This document shows, piece after piece, positions 45,800-53,818 of a DNA stretch of 64,000 bases. Numbering within the stretch: position 1 is the first letter of the stretch; each line of letters begins with the position of its first letter. Under the pieces are notes generated by a model. That model was not told the origin of the DNA. It worked only from the letters and a program-made list of their open reading frames with translations, and searched no databases. The translations under genes were made by a program, and so were the position numbers. Source of the stretch: Azospirillum griseum (lineage in GTDB: Bacteria; Pseudomonadota; Alphaproteobacteria; Azospirillales; Azospirillaceae); assembly GCF_003966125.1 (NCBI RefSeq), contig NZ_RXMA01000001.1, positions 147,560-211,559 of the forward strand. Direction: 5' to 3'.

Positions 45800-47059
45800 A
45801 TGCCGCCGCAAGACCCCACATCGCCGATCACCACCCCGCTGCCGCCCGCCGTTGCGCCGCCGCTGCGCCCCGGTGCCGTCATCCACGGCCCCGGTTCGGC
45901 GGGGGTGGACGCGCTGCTGGAGGGCTTCGCGGCGGAGCTGAAGGCGCGTGGCTTCCGGGTCGGCGGTCTGGTCCAGCGCAACCATGGGGCCATCGACGAT
46001 TGCGCCGAGGTGATGGAACTGGTGGACGTCGCCAACGGGCGGGCCTTTGACATCACCCAGCGGCTGGGCCGGGAATCGCAATCCTGCCGGGTCGATCCCA
46101 CCGGCGTGGCCGACGCCAGCCAGGCGGTGCGCCGCGCCGTCGCCGACCGCGTCGACCTCCTCGTCATCAACAAATTCGCCGGTCTGGAAGCGCAGGGCGA
46201 CGGGCTGGCCGACGAATTTCTCTCCGGCATTGCCGAAGGGGTTCCGGTGCTGACCAGCGTCGGCAGCCGCTATCTGAACGAATGGCAGGGCTTCACCGGC
46301 GGCTACACCGACCTGCTGACGCCCACCACCGACTCGCTGTGGCGCTGGTGGGGGCCGCAGCGCCTCTATGACGATCTGCTGCACGGGATGGCCGACGCCG
46401 AGGTGCGCAAGCTGGTGGTCGGGGCCAAATGGGTGCTGGTGGAAACCGCCCACGGCATGGGGGTGGCCGCCCGCCAAGGGGTGGAAACCGAACCGGTGGA
46501 CCCCATGCGTTGGGCCGGGCTGGGTCTGCGCGATCTCGCCGCCCTGGCCGCCCGCGCCTGGGACCCGCTGGACATCGCGGTGGGGGTGGCGGCGATCAAC
46601 GCCCATTGCAACCGCCCGGACCTGACCGGCGCGCCCGGCAACGGGCTGGATCTGTTCGCCGGGGTCGAGGGCCGCGTCGTGGTGATCGGCGGTTTTCCCG
46701 GATTGGCCCGCCGCCTGCCCCGCGCCCAGGTGATCGACCTGACGCCGCGCGCGGGCGAACACCCCGAACCGGCCAGCGACTGGCTGTTGCCGGGGGCCGA
46801 GGCGGTGGCCGTCACCGCGTCCGCCTTCGCCAACCGCACGCTGCCCCGCCTGCTGCGGCAATCTTGCGGCGCGCGGATGGCGATGATCGGACCCGGCACG
46901 CCGCTGACCCCACGCCTGTTCGCCTATGGCCTGCAATCGCTGGCCGGATTCGTCGCCGAAGACCGCGCGGCGGTCGCCCGCATCATCGCCGAAGGCGGTG
47001 GGTCGCGTGACTTTCTCCCCCATGGGCGGATGGTCACGCTTCACCGCCCCTCCATATAA
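45800..47059 (+). CDS. DUF2478-DUF364 fusion protein
   Basis: A 419-residue cytoplasmic protein of two domains. Residues 25-180 match DUF2478: a P-loop-like start PGAVIHGPGSAGVDALL, then DITQRLGRESQSCRVDP, VDLLVINKFAGLEAQGDG and GVPVLTSVGSRYLNEW. Residues 190-415 match the DUF4213/DUF364 (putative heavy-metal chelation) family: VVGAKWVLVETAHGMGVA, LAARAWDPLDIAVGVAAIN, GNGLDLFAG, VVVIGGFPGLA and MAMIGPGTPLTPRLFAYG. Both are uncharacterised. It follows tusA and precedes a DUF1244 gene. No nitrogenase or molybdate-transport gene is near. Confidence 0.85.
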   Translation: MPPQDPTSPITTPLPPAVAPPLRPGAVIHGPGSAGVDALLEGFAAELKARGFRVGGLVQRNHGAIDDCAEVMELVDVANGRAFDITQRLGRESQSCRVDPTGVADASQAVRRAVADRVDLLVINKFAGLEAQGDGLADEFLSGIAEGVPVLTSVGSRYLNEWQGFTGGYTDLLTPTTDSLWRWWGPQRLYDDLLHGMADAEVRKLVVGAKWVLVETAHGMGVAARQGVETEPVDPMRWAGLGLRDLAALAARAWDPLDIAVGVAAINAHCNRPDLTGAPGNGLDLFAGVEGRVVVIGGFPGLARRLPRAQVIDLTPRAGEHPEPASDWLLPGAEAVAVTASAFANRTLPRLLRQSCGARMAMIGPGTPLTPRLFAYGLQSLAGFVAEDRAAVARIIAEGGGSRDFLPHGRMVTLHRPSI

Positions 47060-47088
47060 CTCGCCAGACCCTTCGCAACCGAGAGACC

Positions 47089-47427
47089 ATGACCATGGCC
47101 GATCTGGATCCCCAGACCCGCATCGAACTGGAAGCCGCCGCCTTTCGCGGGTTGGTCGCGCATCTGCAAAAGCGCACCGACGTGCAGAACATCGACCTGA
47201 TGAATCTCGCCGGATTCTGCCGCAACTGCCTGTCGAAATGGCTGGCCGCCGCCGCCAAGGAGCGCGGCGTCGCCTTCAGCGACGACGACGCGCGCGAGGC
47301 CGTCTATGGCATGCCCTACAGCGAGTGGAAGGCCAAGCACCAGTCACCGGCCAGCGCCGAACAGCAACGCCTGTTCGAGGAGTCCAAGCCCCTGCACGCC
47401 GACATCAGCGGGCACAACGCCCGCTGA
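47089..47427 (+). CDS. DUF1244 family protein
   Basis: A 112-residue soluble helical protein with the family signature NLAGFCRNCLSKWLAAAA (Cys44 and Cys47) and YGMPYSEWKAKHQ. The two cysteines suggest metal binding but the function is unknown. It follows the DUF2478-DUF364 gene by 29 bp and is probably co-transcribed. A second ATG two codons later is an alternative start. Confidence 0.92.
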   Translation: MTMADLDPQTRIELEAAAFRGLVAHLQKRTDVQNIDLMNLAGFCRNCLSKWLAAAAKERGVAFSDDDAREAVYGMPYSEWKAKHQSPASAEQQRLFEESKPLHADISGHNAR

Positions 47428-47437
47428 CGCCCCCCGC

Positions 47438-48064
47438 TCAGGGGCTGACGAAGAAGGGCTGGGCGATCTCCTGAAACACCGCCAGCCCTTCGCAGGCGTC
47501 CGCGTGCGCGGCCAGCGCCGCCCAGCGCGTGGCGTCGAACACGTCCGGGTGCGCCTCGCGCACAAAGCGCAGGACGCAGCCGACGGCGATGTCGGCGTGA
47601 CCCATCCGATCCCCGAACCACCAGGGTCCGGGCCGCGCCGCCCGGTCGGCGTTCAGCGTGTCGAGCACGCCCGCCACCTGGGAGGTGCAGCGCTCCACCC
47701 ACGGGCGTGAACTGTTCTGGTGCATGATCCGCTCATAGACCAGGCTCACCGCCTTGTCGCCCAACCCCATCGCCAGAGTCGCCACCTTCAGGGCGCGCCG
47801 CCGTTCCACCCCGGCGTGGGGAAACAGCGCGCGCTCCGGCCCGGCCAGCTCGTCCAGCCAATCCAGAATGATGGCGCTGTCGATCAGCACATCGCCGTCG
47901 TCCAGCACCAGCGTCGGCACCCGCTTCAGCGGGTTGTAGGCCGCCAGCGCGTCGGCATCGCCAAACACCGACCAGGGGCGATGCTCGAACGCCATGCCAT
48001 AGAGCCGCAGCGCGATGGCGACGCGGCGGACAAAGGGCGAGTCATACTGACCAATCAGAATCAT
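47438..48064 (-). CDS. Glutathione S-transferase family protein
   Basis: A 208-residue GST. The N-terminal thioredoxin-like domain (1-80) has DSPFVRRVAIALRLYG with the Ser catalytic position and RVPTLVLDDGDVLIDSAII for glutathione contact; the C-terminal helical domain (90-200) follows. Substrate unknown. It converges on the DUF1244 gene. Confidence 0.93.
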   Translation of the reverse strand: MILIGQYDSPFVRRVAIALRLYGMAFEHRPWSVFGDADALAAYNPLKRVPTLVLDDGDVLIDSAIILDWLDELAGPERALFPHAGVERRRALKVATLAMGLGDKAVSLVYERIMHQNSSRPWVERCTSQVAGVLDTLNADRAARPGPWWFGDRMGHADIAVGCVLRFVREAHPDVFDATRWAALAAHADACEGLAVFQEIAQPFFVSP

Positions 48065-48195
48065 CGGGCGGCTCCGTCGAACGGGTGTGGATGAGGCGGA
48101 TTCTCATCCGAGGTCGGATGGTACCACACCACCACCCATCGGCACCCCCAACCGTCATGCGGTCCGCACAACCCACCGTCCCGTCGCATCCCACC

Positions 48196-49005
48196 TCAAT
48201 CGCGGGCGACGATGGGCGACAGCTTGTAGCGTTCCGCCGCCGCCGCCAACCGCCCGTCGGCCTTGATCGCAGCCACGAAGGCGTTGACCCGCGCCAGCCA
48301 CGCGTCATCCCCCGGCACCACCGCGTAGGCGTAGGGGGTGGGCTGCACCGGCTGGTCGGGCACGATCAAATGCGCCCAGGGGTGAAAAGCCAACATGCGC
48401 TGGCCATAGGGGTAGTCGGTCAGGAAGGCGTCGGCGCGTCCGGCCTGCACCTCCTCCTCCCGCTCCTGCGGGCGGGTGACGGCGACGATGCGGGCGCGGG
48501 TCATGGCGTTGCGGGCGTAGCCGTCCATGAAGGTCCCGCTTTGCACAACCACGACGTTGCCCTCCTGGTCCAGATCGGCCCATTTGCGGATCTGCGTGTT
48601 GGTCTTGGTGGTGACGGCGTAAATGCCGCTGCGCAGGTAGGGCGCGCTGAAAGCCACCTGCGCGGCGCGGGCGGGCGTGGCCCCGATGGCGAACATGCCG
48701 ATGTCGCAGCGATCACCGCGCAGATCGTCGATGAAGCGTGGGAAGCTGGTTTCGACGAACTCCAGCGCCACGCCCAGATCAGCGGCCAGCGCCCCGGCCA
48801 TGTCGATGTCCACCCCCTCCAGCGCGTTGGTGCGCGGGTTGCGGAAGGAAATGGCGTAATAATCCGGCCACATGCAGACACGAAGTTTCTTGTCAGCGGC
48901 AATTTTCTCCAGCCGCCCCGTTGCGTTCGCGCTGCAAACACCAAACGAAGCGACAATGAACAATGCGGTGACGAACGTAAAAAGACGGTGGGCACGGGCG
49001 TTCAT
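48196..49005 (-). CDS. Periplasmic substrate-binding protein (SBP_bac_3)
   Basis: A 269-residue exported protein, with a signal peptide of about 28 residues (FTFVTALFIVASFGVCSANA). The mature part is an amino-acid-type ABC binding protein: KLRVCMWPDYYAISFRN, EGVDIDMAGALAADLGVALEF, RCDIGMFAIGATPARA and the second lobe with GNVVVVQSGTFMDGYA. The frame stays open far to the right, but the ATG at 49005 is the start. No permease or ATPase is adjacent, so it is an orphan binding protein. It is divergent from the hybrid kinase gene, possibly as its partner. Confidence 0.93.
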   Translation of the reverse strand: MNARAHRLFTFVTALFIVASFGVCSANATGRLEKIAADKKLRVCMWPDYYAISFRNPRTNALEGVDIDMAGALAADLGVALEFVETSFPRFIDDLRGDRCDIGMFAIGATPARAAQVAFSAPYLRSGIYAVTTKTNTQIRKWADLDQEGNVVVVQSGTFMDGYARNAMTRARIVAVTRPQEREEEVQAGRADAFLTDYPYGQRMLAFHPWAHLIVPDQPVQPTPYAYAVVPGDDAWLARVNAFVAAIKADGRLAAAAERYKLSPIVARD

Positions 49006-49305
49006 GGCGTCCCCTTCGCGTTGGTGTCTCAACCCGATCTTTCCGGGAGAGTCCCCGGATTGCCAGTCAGAGCAACAGGATACCATCACAAACGCCGCAG
49101 GGGCAGCGTATGCTTTGCGCAACTCTGCAACCGCTGTTACCATATGCCCCGGTTGTTCGCGATGAGGCGAACCCCCAATCATGCCCAGGCCCCTGCCTTT
49201 GCCCCCTGCTCTTCCCCTTAGCGCCGGAACGCCGCCCTGACCGCGCCTGCCCCGCCCCCCGTCCCCCGCATCGGCCTGAAAGACCTGTTCCTGCACCGGG
49301 GTGGG
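49006..49305. other. Divergent intergenic region before the hybrid kinase
   Basis: About 300 bp between the binding-protein start and the kinase start. It carries one short stem-loop (CCGGG/CCCGG near 49047) in the binding-protein leader and no other clear signal. A TAG at 49219 in the kinase frame sets the limit of how far upstream its start can be. Confidence 0.45.
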
Positions 49306-52300
49306 GTGCTGGTGTTCGGCCTGTTGGCGGTGATCGCGCTGCTGGTCAACCTGGCCTACCAGTCCACCGTCGTCCGGCGGGCGACCCTGGACCAGACGCG
49401 CGCCAACCTGACCAGCCTGACCAGCGCGCTGGAGGCATCGACCACCCGGACCATCCAGGCGGTGGACATCACCCTGTCGTCGATCATCGACAGCGTCGGC
49501 GACAGCGATCTGATGCGCGCGGACAACGGGAAGGACGAGATCGCCGCCCTGCTGAAGGACCGGCTGCGGCGATCCCCCCACCTGCGGGCGCTGGCTCTGC
49601 TGGACCGCAACGGCCGCTTGCTGCTGAGCACCGACGGCGCGCCGCGCGACCCGGTGTTCCTGGCCGAATTCGACATCGTCCGCAACCACGCCCAGGATCG
49701 GAACTCCGCCCTGGTGATCGGCGCGCCGATTCCGGGCCGCAGCCTGCTGACCGCCAACAACAAAATGGAGTTGTCGGGCCGCTGGCTGCTGCCGATGAGC
49801 CGCGCCCTGCGCGACGCCGACGGGGCCTTGGCCGGTGTGGTGGTGGCGACCGTCAACCCCGATTATTTCCAGGGGCTGTATCAGACCTTGCGGATGTCGG
49901 ACAGCGCGCGGGTGGCGCTGTACCGGTACGACGGAACCCTGCTGATCGCCCAGCCGCAGCCCAACGCGCCGGGCGATCTGCGCATCGGCGGATCCGCCGC
50001 CGCCGCCCCGCTGTTCCGCGCCCGCCTGCCCGCCGCCGAACACGGCGTGTTCGACGAGGTTGGAGGCGATGGGGCCGATGGTCCGACCCGCATCACCGCC
50101 TACCGCACGACGCCGACCTGGCCGCTGGTGCTGGCGGTCAGCGTCGACGAGGCGACGGAGCTGGCGGTTTGGCGCGACACCATCCGGCAATCGGGCCTGT
50201 TGGCCGGAGGCTTCATCCTGCTGATCCTGCTGTTCGGCGTGCTGCTGGCGCGGTCGACGACCACGCAACGGCGGCAGGCCGCCGCGCTGGAGGAAAGCAA
50301 CGCCCGGCTGCACGCCATCCTCGACACGGCGGTGGAGGGCATCCTCACCGCCCGCCCCAACGGCGTGATCGAAAGCGCCAACCCGGCGGCCCACGTCATT
50401 TTCGGCTGCCCGCCGGGCGGTCTGGTCGGGCGGTCGATCACCGACCTGTTGCCGCCGGAGATGCGGGCGGCGCAAACCCGTTTCCTCGACGACATCGCCG
50501 CCGGGACCAAACAGTACCGAACCGGCTTCAGCCGGGAATTGACCGTCACCCGGCTGAACGGGGAGCGTTTCCCCCTGCTCTTTTCCGTGGCGGAGATCCA
50601 GACCGCCGCCGGGCCGCTCTACGCCGCCATCATGCGCGACCTGACCGACGCCAAGCGGGCCGAACAGGTTCTGCTCGACGCCAAGCTGCGGGCGGAGGAT
50701 GGCCAGCGGGTGAAGATGGAATTCCTGGCGACGATGAGCCACGAAATCCGCACCCCGATGAACGGCGTCATCGGCATGGCCGGGCTGCTGCTCGACACGC
50801 CGATGAACGACGAGCAGCGCGGTTTTGCCACGACCATCCGTGATTCGGCGGAATCGCTTCTGGTCATCATCAACGACATCCTCGATTTCTCGAAAATCGA
50901 CGCCGGGCGGCTGGATCTGGAGATCGACGATCTGGAGCTGGTCCCGCTGGTCGAAAGCGTGCTGGAGATTCTGGCCCCGCGCGCCGCCGCCAAGGGGCTG
51001 GAATTGGCCAGCTTCGTCCCGCCACCGCTGCGCCGCCCCTATCGCGGCGATTCCGGACGGTTGCGGCAAATCCTGCTCAACCTCGCCGGCAACGCGGTGA
51101 AGTTCACCGACCAGGGCAGCGTCACCATCCTGCTGTCCGAAGAGCTGGGAGAGGCCGGAACGCCCCAGCTCCGCTTTGAGGTGCGCGACACCGGCATCGG
51201 CATCGCCGAGGAGGACCGCGCCCGCCTGTTCACCATGTTCACCCAGGTCGACGCCTCTCCCGCCCGGCGGCACGGCGGCACCGGTTTGGGGCTGGCGATC
51301 TGCAAGCGGCTGGTCGAGCTGATGGGCGGGCGGATCGGGGTGGACAGCCAGGTCGGGCATGGCAGCGTTTTTTGGGTGACGATCCCGCTGGAGCGAAGCA
51401 CGGCGGTGGTCCAGACCCCCGCCCCGATGGCCGACTGGACCGGACGCCGGGTTCTGGTGGTCGACGATGTGCCGGTGAACCGCGATCTGCTGGCGCGTCA
51501 CCTGTCCAGCTTCGCCATCGAAACCGAAACCGCCGAAACCGGGGACGAGGCGCTGGCCCGCATGATCGCGGCGGCCGAGGCCGGGCGACCTTTCGACGCC
51601 GCGATCCTGGACCATCGGATGCCGGGCATGACCGGCCCACAACTGGCCAACCGCATCCGGCAGACACCGGGCCTGTCGGGGGTGCGCTTGGCGCTCGCCA
51701 CCTCCCACCTGTTCCCGACCGACGCACCGGACGGCGACCCCGCCGACGCCGCCCCGGTCGAAGCCAACCTGACCAAGCCGATCCGCTTCAGCGCCCTGTG
51801 CCAGGCGCTCGCCACCGTGCTGGACCGGCGCGCCGGAGGGGAAACGTCCCAGGCCGCGCGCGCCGTCATCGCCCCACTCCCCCCCGCCGTTCCCGCCACA
51901 CCGGCGTTCCAGGCGCGCGTCCTGGTGGCCGACGACAACCCGGTCAACCAGCAGCTGACGCTGGCCCTGCTGCGCCGGGCCGGGCACAAGGCCGAAGCCG
52001 TCTCCAACGGCGAGGAGGCGGTGGAGGCGGTGTCTTCCCGATCCTACGATCTGGTGCTGATGGACGTGCAGATGCCGGTGATGGACGGCCTGAGCGCCAC
52101 CCGTGTGATTCGCGGCCTGTCCGGTCCACCCCGCCACATCCCGATCATCGCGCTCACCGCCAACGCCATGCAGGGCGATGACGCGGTGTGTCTGGAGGCC
52201 GGGATGGACGATTACCTGTCCAAACCGATCAACGCGCGCAAGCTGGCCGAGGCGGTTCTGCGCTGGGCACGCCGAGCCGGTGCCCCCTGCGCGCCCGCCG

Positions 52301-52818
52301 CCATTGTTGGCACACCGCTGCCCAATCTTGCCCCTTGCGGTCCAACGCTTGCCCCCGGTGCCCCGGCGCGCCCTGCGCCCTGCGCCCCGCGCGCAGCCGA
52401 TCGCCCGTCGCCCATCGCCTGGACGCCCCCCGACCCGGCCGAGGATCCGTTCAACCCGGTCAAACGGGCGGAGTTGCTGGCGGTTCTGGGGCCGGACGGC
52501 TTGGTGATGCTGATGAACGCCTTCTTCGCCGACGCCCCCCGCCACATTGATCTGCTGCGCGTTGCGGTTGTGGAATCCGATCATGAATCGGTTGCCCGCG
52601 AAATCCATGTGATCAAAGGATCGTCGGCGAATGTGGGGTTGGGGCGGTTGTCAAACCTTGCCGAGCAACTTGAGGCTGCAATTCGCCTGAAGAACTGGGC
52701 GGATGTGCGCCCGGAACATGTGGACGGACTTGCGGCGGAACTGGCCCATGCGCATGTGTGGAACGCGCGATTCTGTGGCGCGGCTGGCGCTGTTGTGTCG
52801 CCGGAGGCCGTTTCTTAG
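49306..52818 (+). CDS. Hybrid histidine kinase with two receivers and HPt domain
   Basis: A 1170-residue membrane sensor kinase. A first membrane helix (about 1-18), a periplasmic Cache-type sensor (20-285) and a second helix (about 296-316) precede a PAS domain (328-450). HisKA has His479 in ATMSHEIRTPMNG. The HATPase follows (580-705). REC1 (about 715-840) has Asp769, REC2 (870-990) has Asp920, and an HPt domain (about 1050-1140) has His1101 in REIHVIKGSSANVG. An Ala/Pro-rich linker separates REC2 and HPt. GTG at 49306 is the first standard start after a TAG, but it leaves no cytoplasmic N-terminus; a non-standard upstream start (CTG at 49237) is possible. The receiver-HATPase gene follows 79 bp downstream. 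Confidence 0.93.
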   Translation: MLVFGLLAVIALLVNLAYQSTVVRRATLDQTRANLTSLTSALEASTTRTIQAVDITLSSIIDSVGDSDLMRADNGKDEIAALLKDRLRRSPHLRALALLDRNGRLLLSTDGAPRDPVFLAEFDIVRNHAQDRNSALVIGAPIPGRSLLTANNKMELSGRWLLPMSRALRDADGALAGVVVATVNPDYFQGLYQTLRMSDSARVALYRYDGTLLIAQPQPNAPGDLRIGGSAAAAPLFRARLPAAEHGVFDEVGGDGADGPTRITAYRTTPTWPLVLAVSVDEATELAVWRDTIRQSGLLAGGFILLILLFGVLLARSTTTQRRQAAALEESNARLHAILDTAVEGILTARPNGVIESANPAAHVIFGCPPGGLVGRSITDLLPPEMRAAQTRFLDDIAAGTKQYRTGFSRELTVTRLNGERFPLLFSVAEIQTAAGPLYAAIMRDLTDAKRAEQVLLDAKLRAEDGQRVKMEFLATMSHEIRTPMNGVIGMAGLLLDTPMNDEQRGFATTIRDSAESLLVIINDILDFSKIDAGRLDLEIDDLELVPLVESVLEILAPRAAAKGLELASFVPPPLRRPYRGDSGRLRQILLNLAGNAVKFTDQGSVTILLSEELGEAGTPQLRFEVRDTGIGIAEEDRARLFTMFTQVDASPARRHGGTGLGLAICKRLVELMGGRIGVDSQVGHGSVFWVTIPLERSTAVVQTPAPMADWTGRRVLVVDDVPVNRDLLARHLSSFAIETETAETGDEALARMIAAAEAGRPFDAAILDHRMPGMTGPQLANRIRQTPGLSGVRLALATSHLFPTDAPDGDPADAAPVEANLTKPIRFSALCQALATVLDRRAGGETSQAARAVIAPLPPAVPATPAFQARVLVADDNPVNQQLTLALLRRAGHKAEAVSNGEEAVEAVSSRSYDLVLMDVQMPVMDGLSATRVIRGLSGPPRHIPIIALTANAMQGDDAVCLEAGMDDYLSKPINARKLAEAVLRWARRAGAPCAPAAIVGTPLPNLAPCGPTLAPGAPARPAPCAPRAADRPSPIAWTPPDPAEDPFNPVKRAELLAVLGPDGLVMLMNAFFADAPRHIDLLRVAVVESDHESVAREIHVIKGSSANVGLGRLSNLAEQLEAAIRLKNWADVRPEHVDGLAAELAHAHVWNARFCGAAGAVVSPEAVS

Positions 52819-52897
52819 CGAACCTTTGACGGCACGGATGATCTGTGGCAGTTGAACACACGACCACCGCACGCACCATCAGGAGAAGTCCGCGATC

Positions 52898-53818
52898 ATG
52901 GCCGAACCCGTCACAGCTTTGGTGGTCGATGACGAGGAAATGACCCGCGCCATCGTGGCGGGTTATCTGGCGCGCATCGGCTACCGCACGCTGGAGGCGT
53001 CCTCGATCGCCGAAGGGTGGGCGATCCTGTCCAACCCGGCCCACACCATCCACGTCGTGCTGCTCGACCGCCGGCTGGAGGATGGCGACGGGTTGGAGCT
53101 GTTCGAACGGATGAAGTCCCTGCCGACGCTGGCCGAGATTCCGGTGATCGTGCAAACCGTGTCGGACAGCAGCGCCGACATCGCGGCGGCGATCCGCGCC
53201 GGGGTGTTCTATTATCTGATGAAGCCCTACGACGGTGCCCTGCTGCGCTCGGTCGTGCGCTCGGCGGAGGAACGGTCGGGCCGCTTGCGCAGCCTGCAAG
53301 GCGATTTGCGCTCACGCGCCGACGCCATCGCGCTGCTGCGCGACGCCCGTTTCCGCTTCCGCACCCCGCAGGAGGCGCAAAATCTGGCCATCACCCTGTC
53401 CACCATCGCCGACACCGCCCACAGCCTGACCTTTGGCCTGTCGGAAATCCTGATGAACGCGGTGGAGCATGGCAATCTCGGCATCGGCTATGACGCCAAG
53501 AGCGAGTTGAAGGCCAATGGCGGCCTGATCCGCGAGATCGAAGCCCGGCTGGCCTCGCCCGAACATCGGGACAAATACGCCACCCTGCATGTGGAGCGCA
53601 GCGACACCCGCGTGTCCTTCACCGTCACCGACATGGGCCAGGGCTTTGATTCAAGCCGCTATCTGACGGTGGACGCCTTCCAATCGACCGCCACCCACGG
53701 ACGCGGCATCGCGCTGGCCCGAATGGTCGGTTTCGATCAACTGACCTATGTCGGCACCGGCAACCGGGTGATCGGCGTGGTCAATCTGGATCGCCCGGCG
53801 GATCCGGTCGCCGACTGA
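52898..53818 (+). CDS. Receiver-HATPase protein (RsbW/HsbR-like kinase part)
   Basis: A 306-residue protein. The receiver (1-125) is complete: Asp11/Asp12, phospho-acceptor Asp57 in VVLLDRRLEDGDG, Thr87 and Lys109. A helical linker leads to an HATPase_c_2 domain (about 150-300) with the N-box SEILMNAVEHGNLG, the G1-box TDMGQGFD and G2-box THGRGIALARM. This is the anti-sigma-factor serine-kinase class, so it would phosphorylate a STAS protein rather than a histidine. AGGAG lies 13 bases before the ATG. It follows the hybrid kinase, whose HPt could phosphorylate Asp57. Its last 38 bp overlap the oppositely oriented phosphatase gene. Confidence 0.92.
   Translation: MAEPVTALVVDDEEMTRAIVAGYLARIGYRTLEASSIAEGWAILSNPAHTIHVVLLDRRLEDGDGLELFERMKSLPTLAEIPVIVQTVSDSSADIAAAIRAGVFYYLMKPYDGALLRSVVRSAEERSGRLRSLQGDLRSRADAIALLRDARFRFRTPQEAQNLAITLSTIADTAHSLTFGLSEILMNAVEHGNLGIGYDAKSELKANGGLIREIEARLASPEHRDKYATLHVERSDTRVSFTVTDMGQGFDSSRYLTVDAFQSTATHGRGIALARMVGFDQLTYVGTGNRVIGVVNLDRPADPVAD

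Noticed and set aside
49006..52608. Very long open frame on the minus strand opposite the hybrid kinase, continuous with the binding-protein gene
   Set aside because: Its translation is Gly/Arg/Gln-rich with no family, it lies antisense to a multi-domain kinase with clear motifs, and such frames are expected opposite high-GC genes. Only the part from 49005 leftwards is a real gene.
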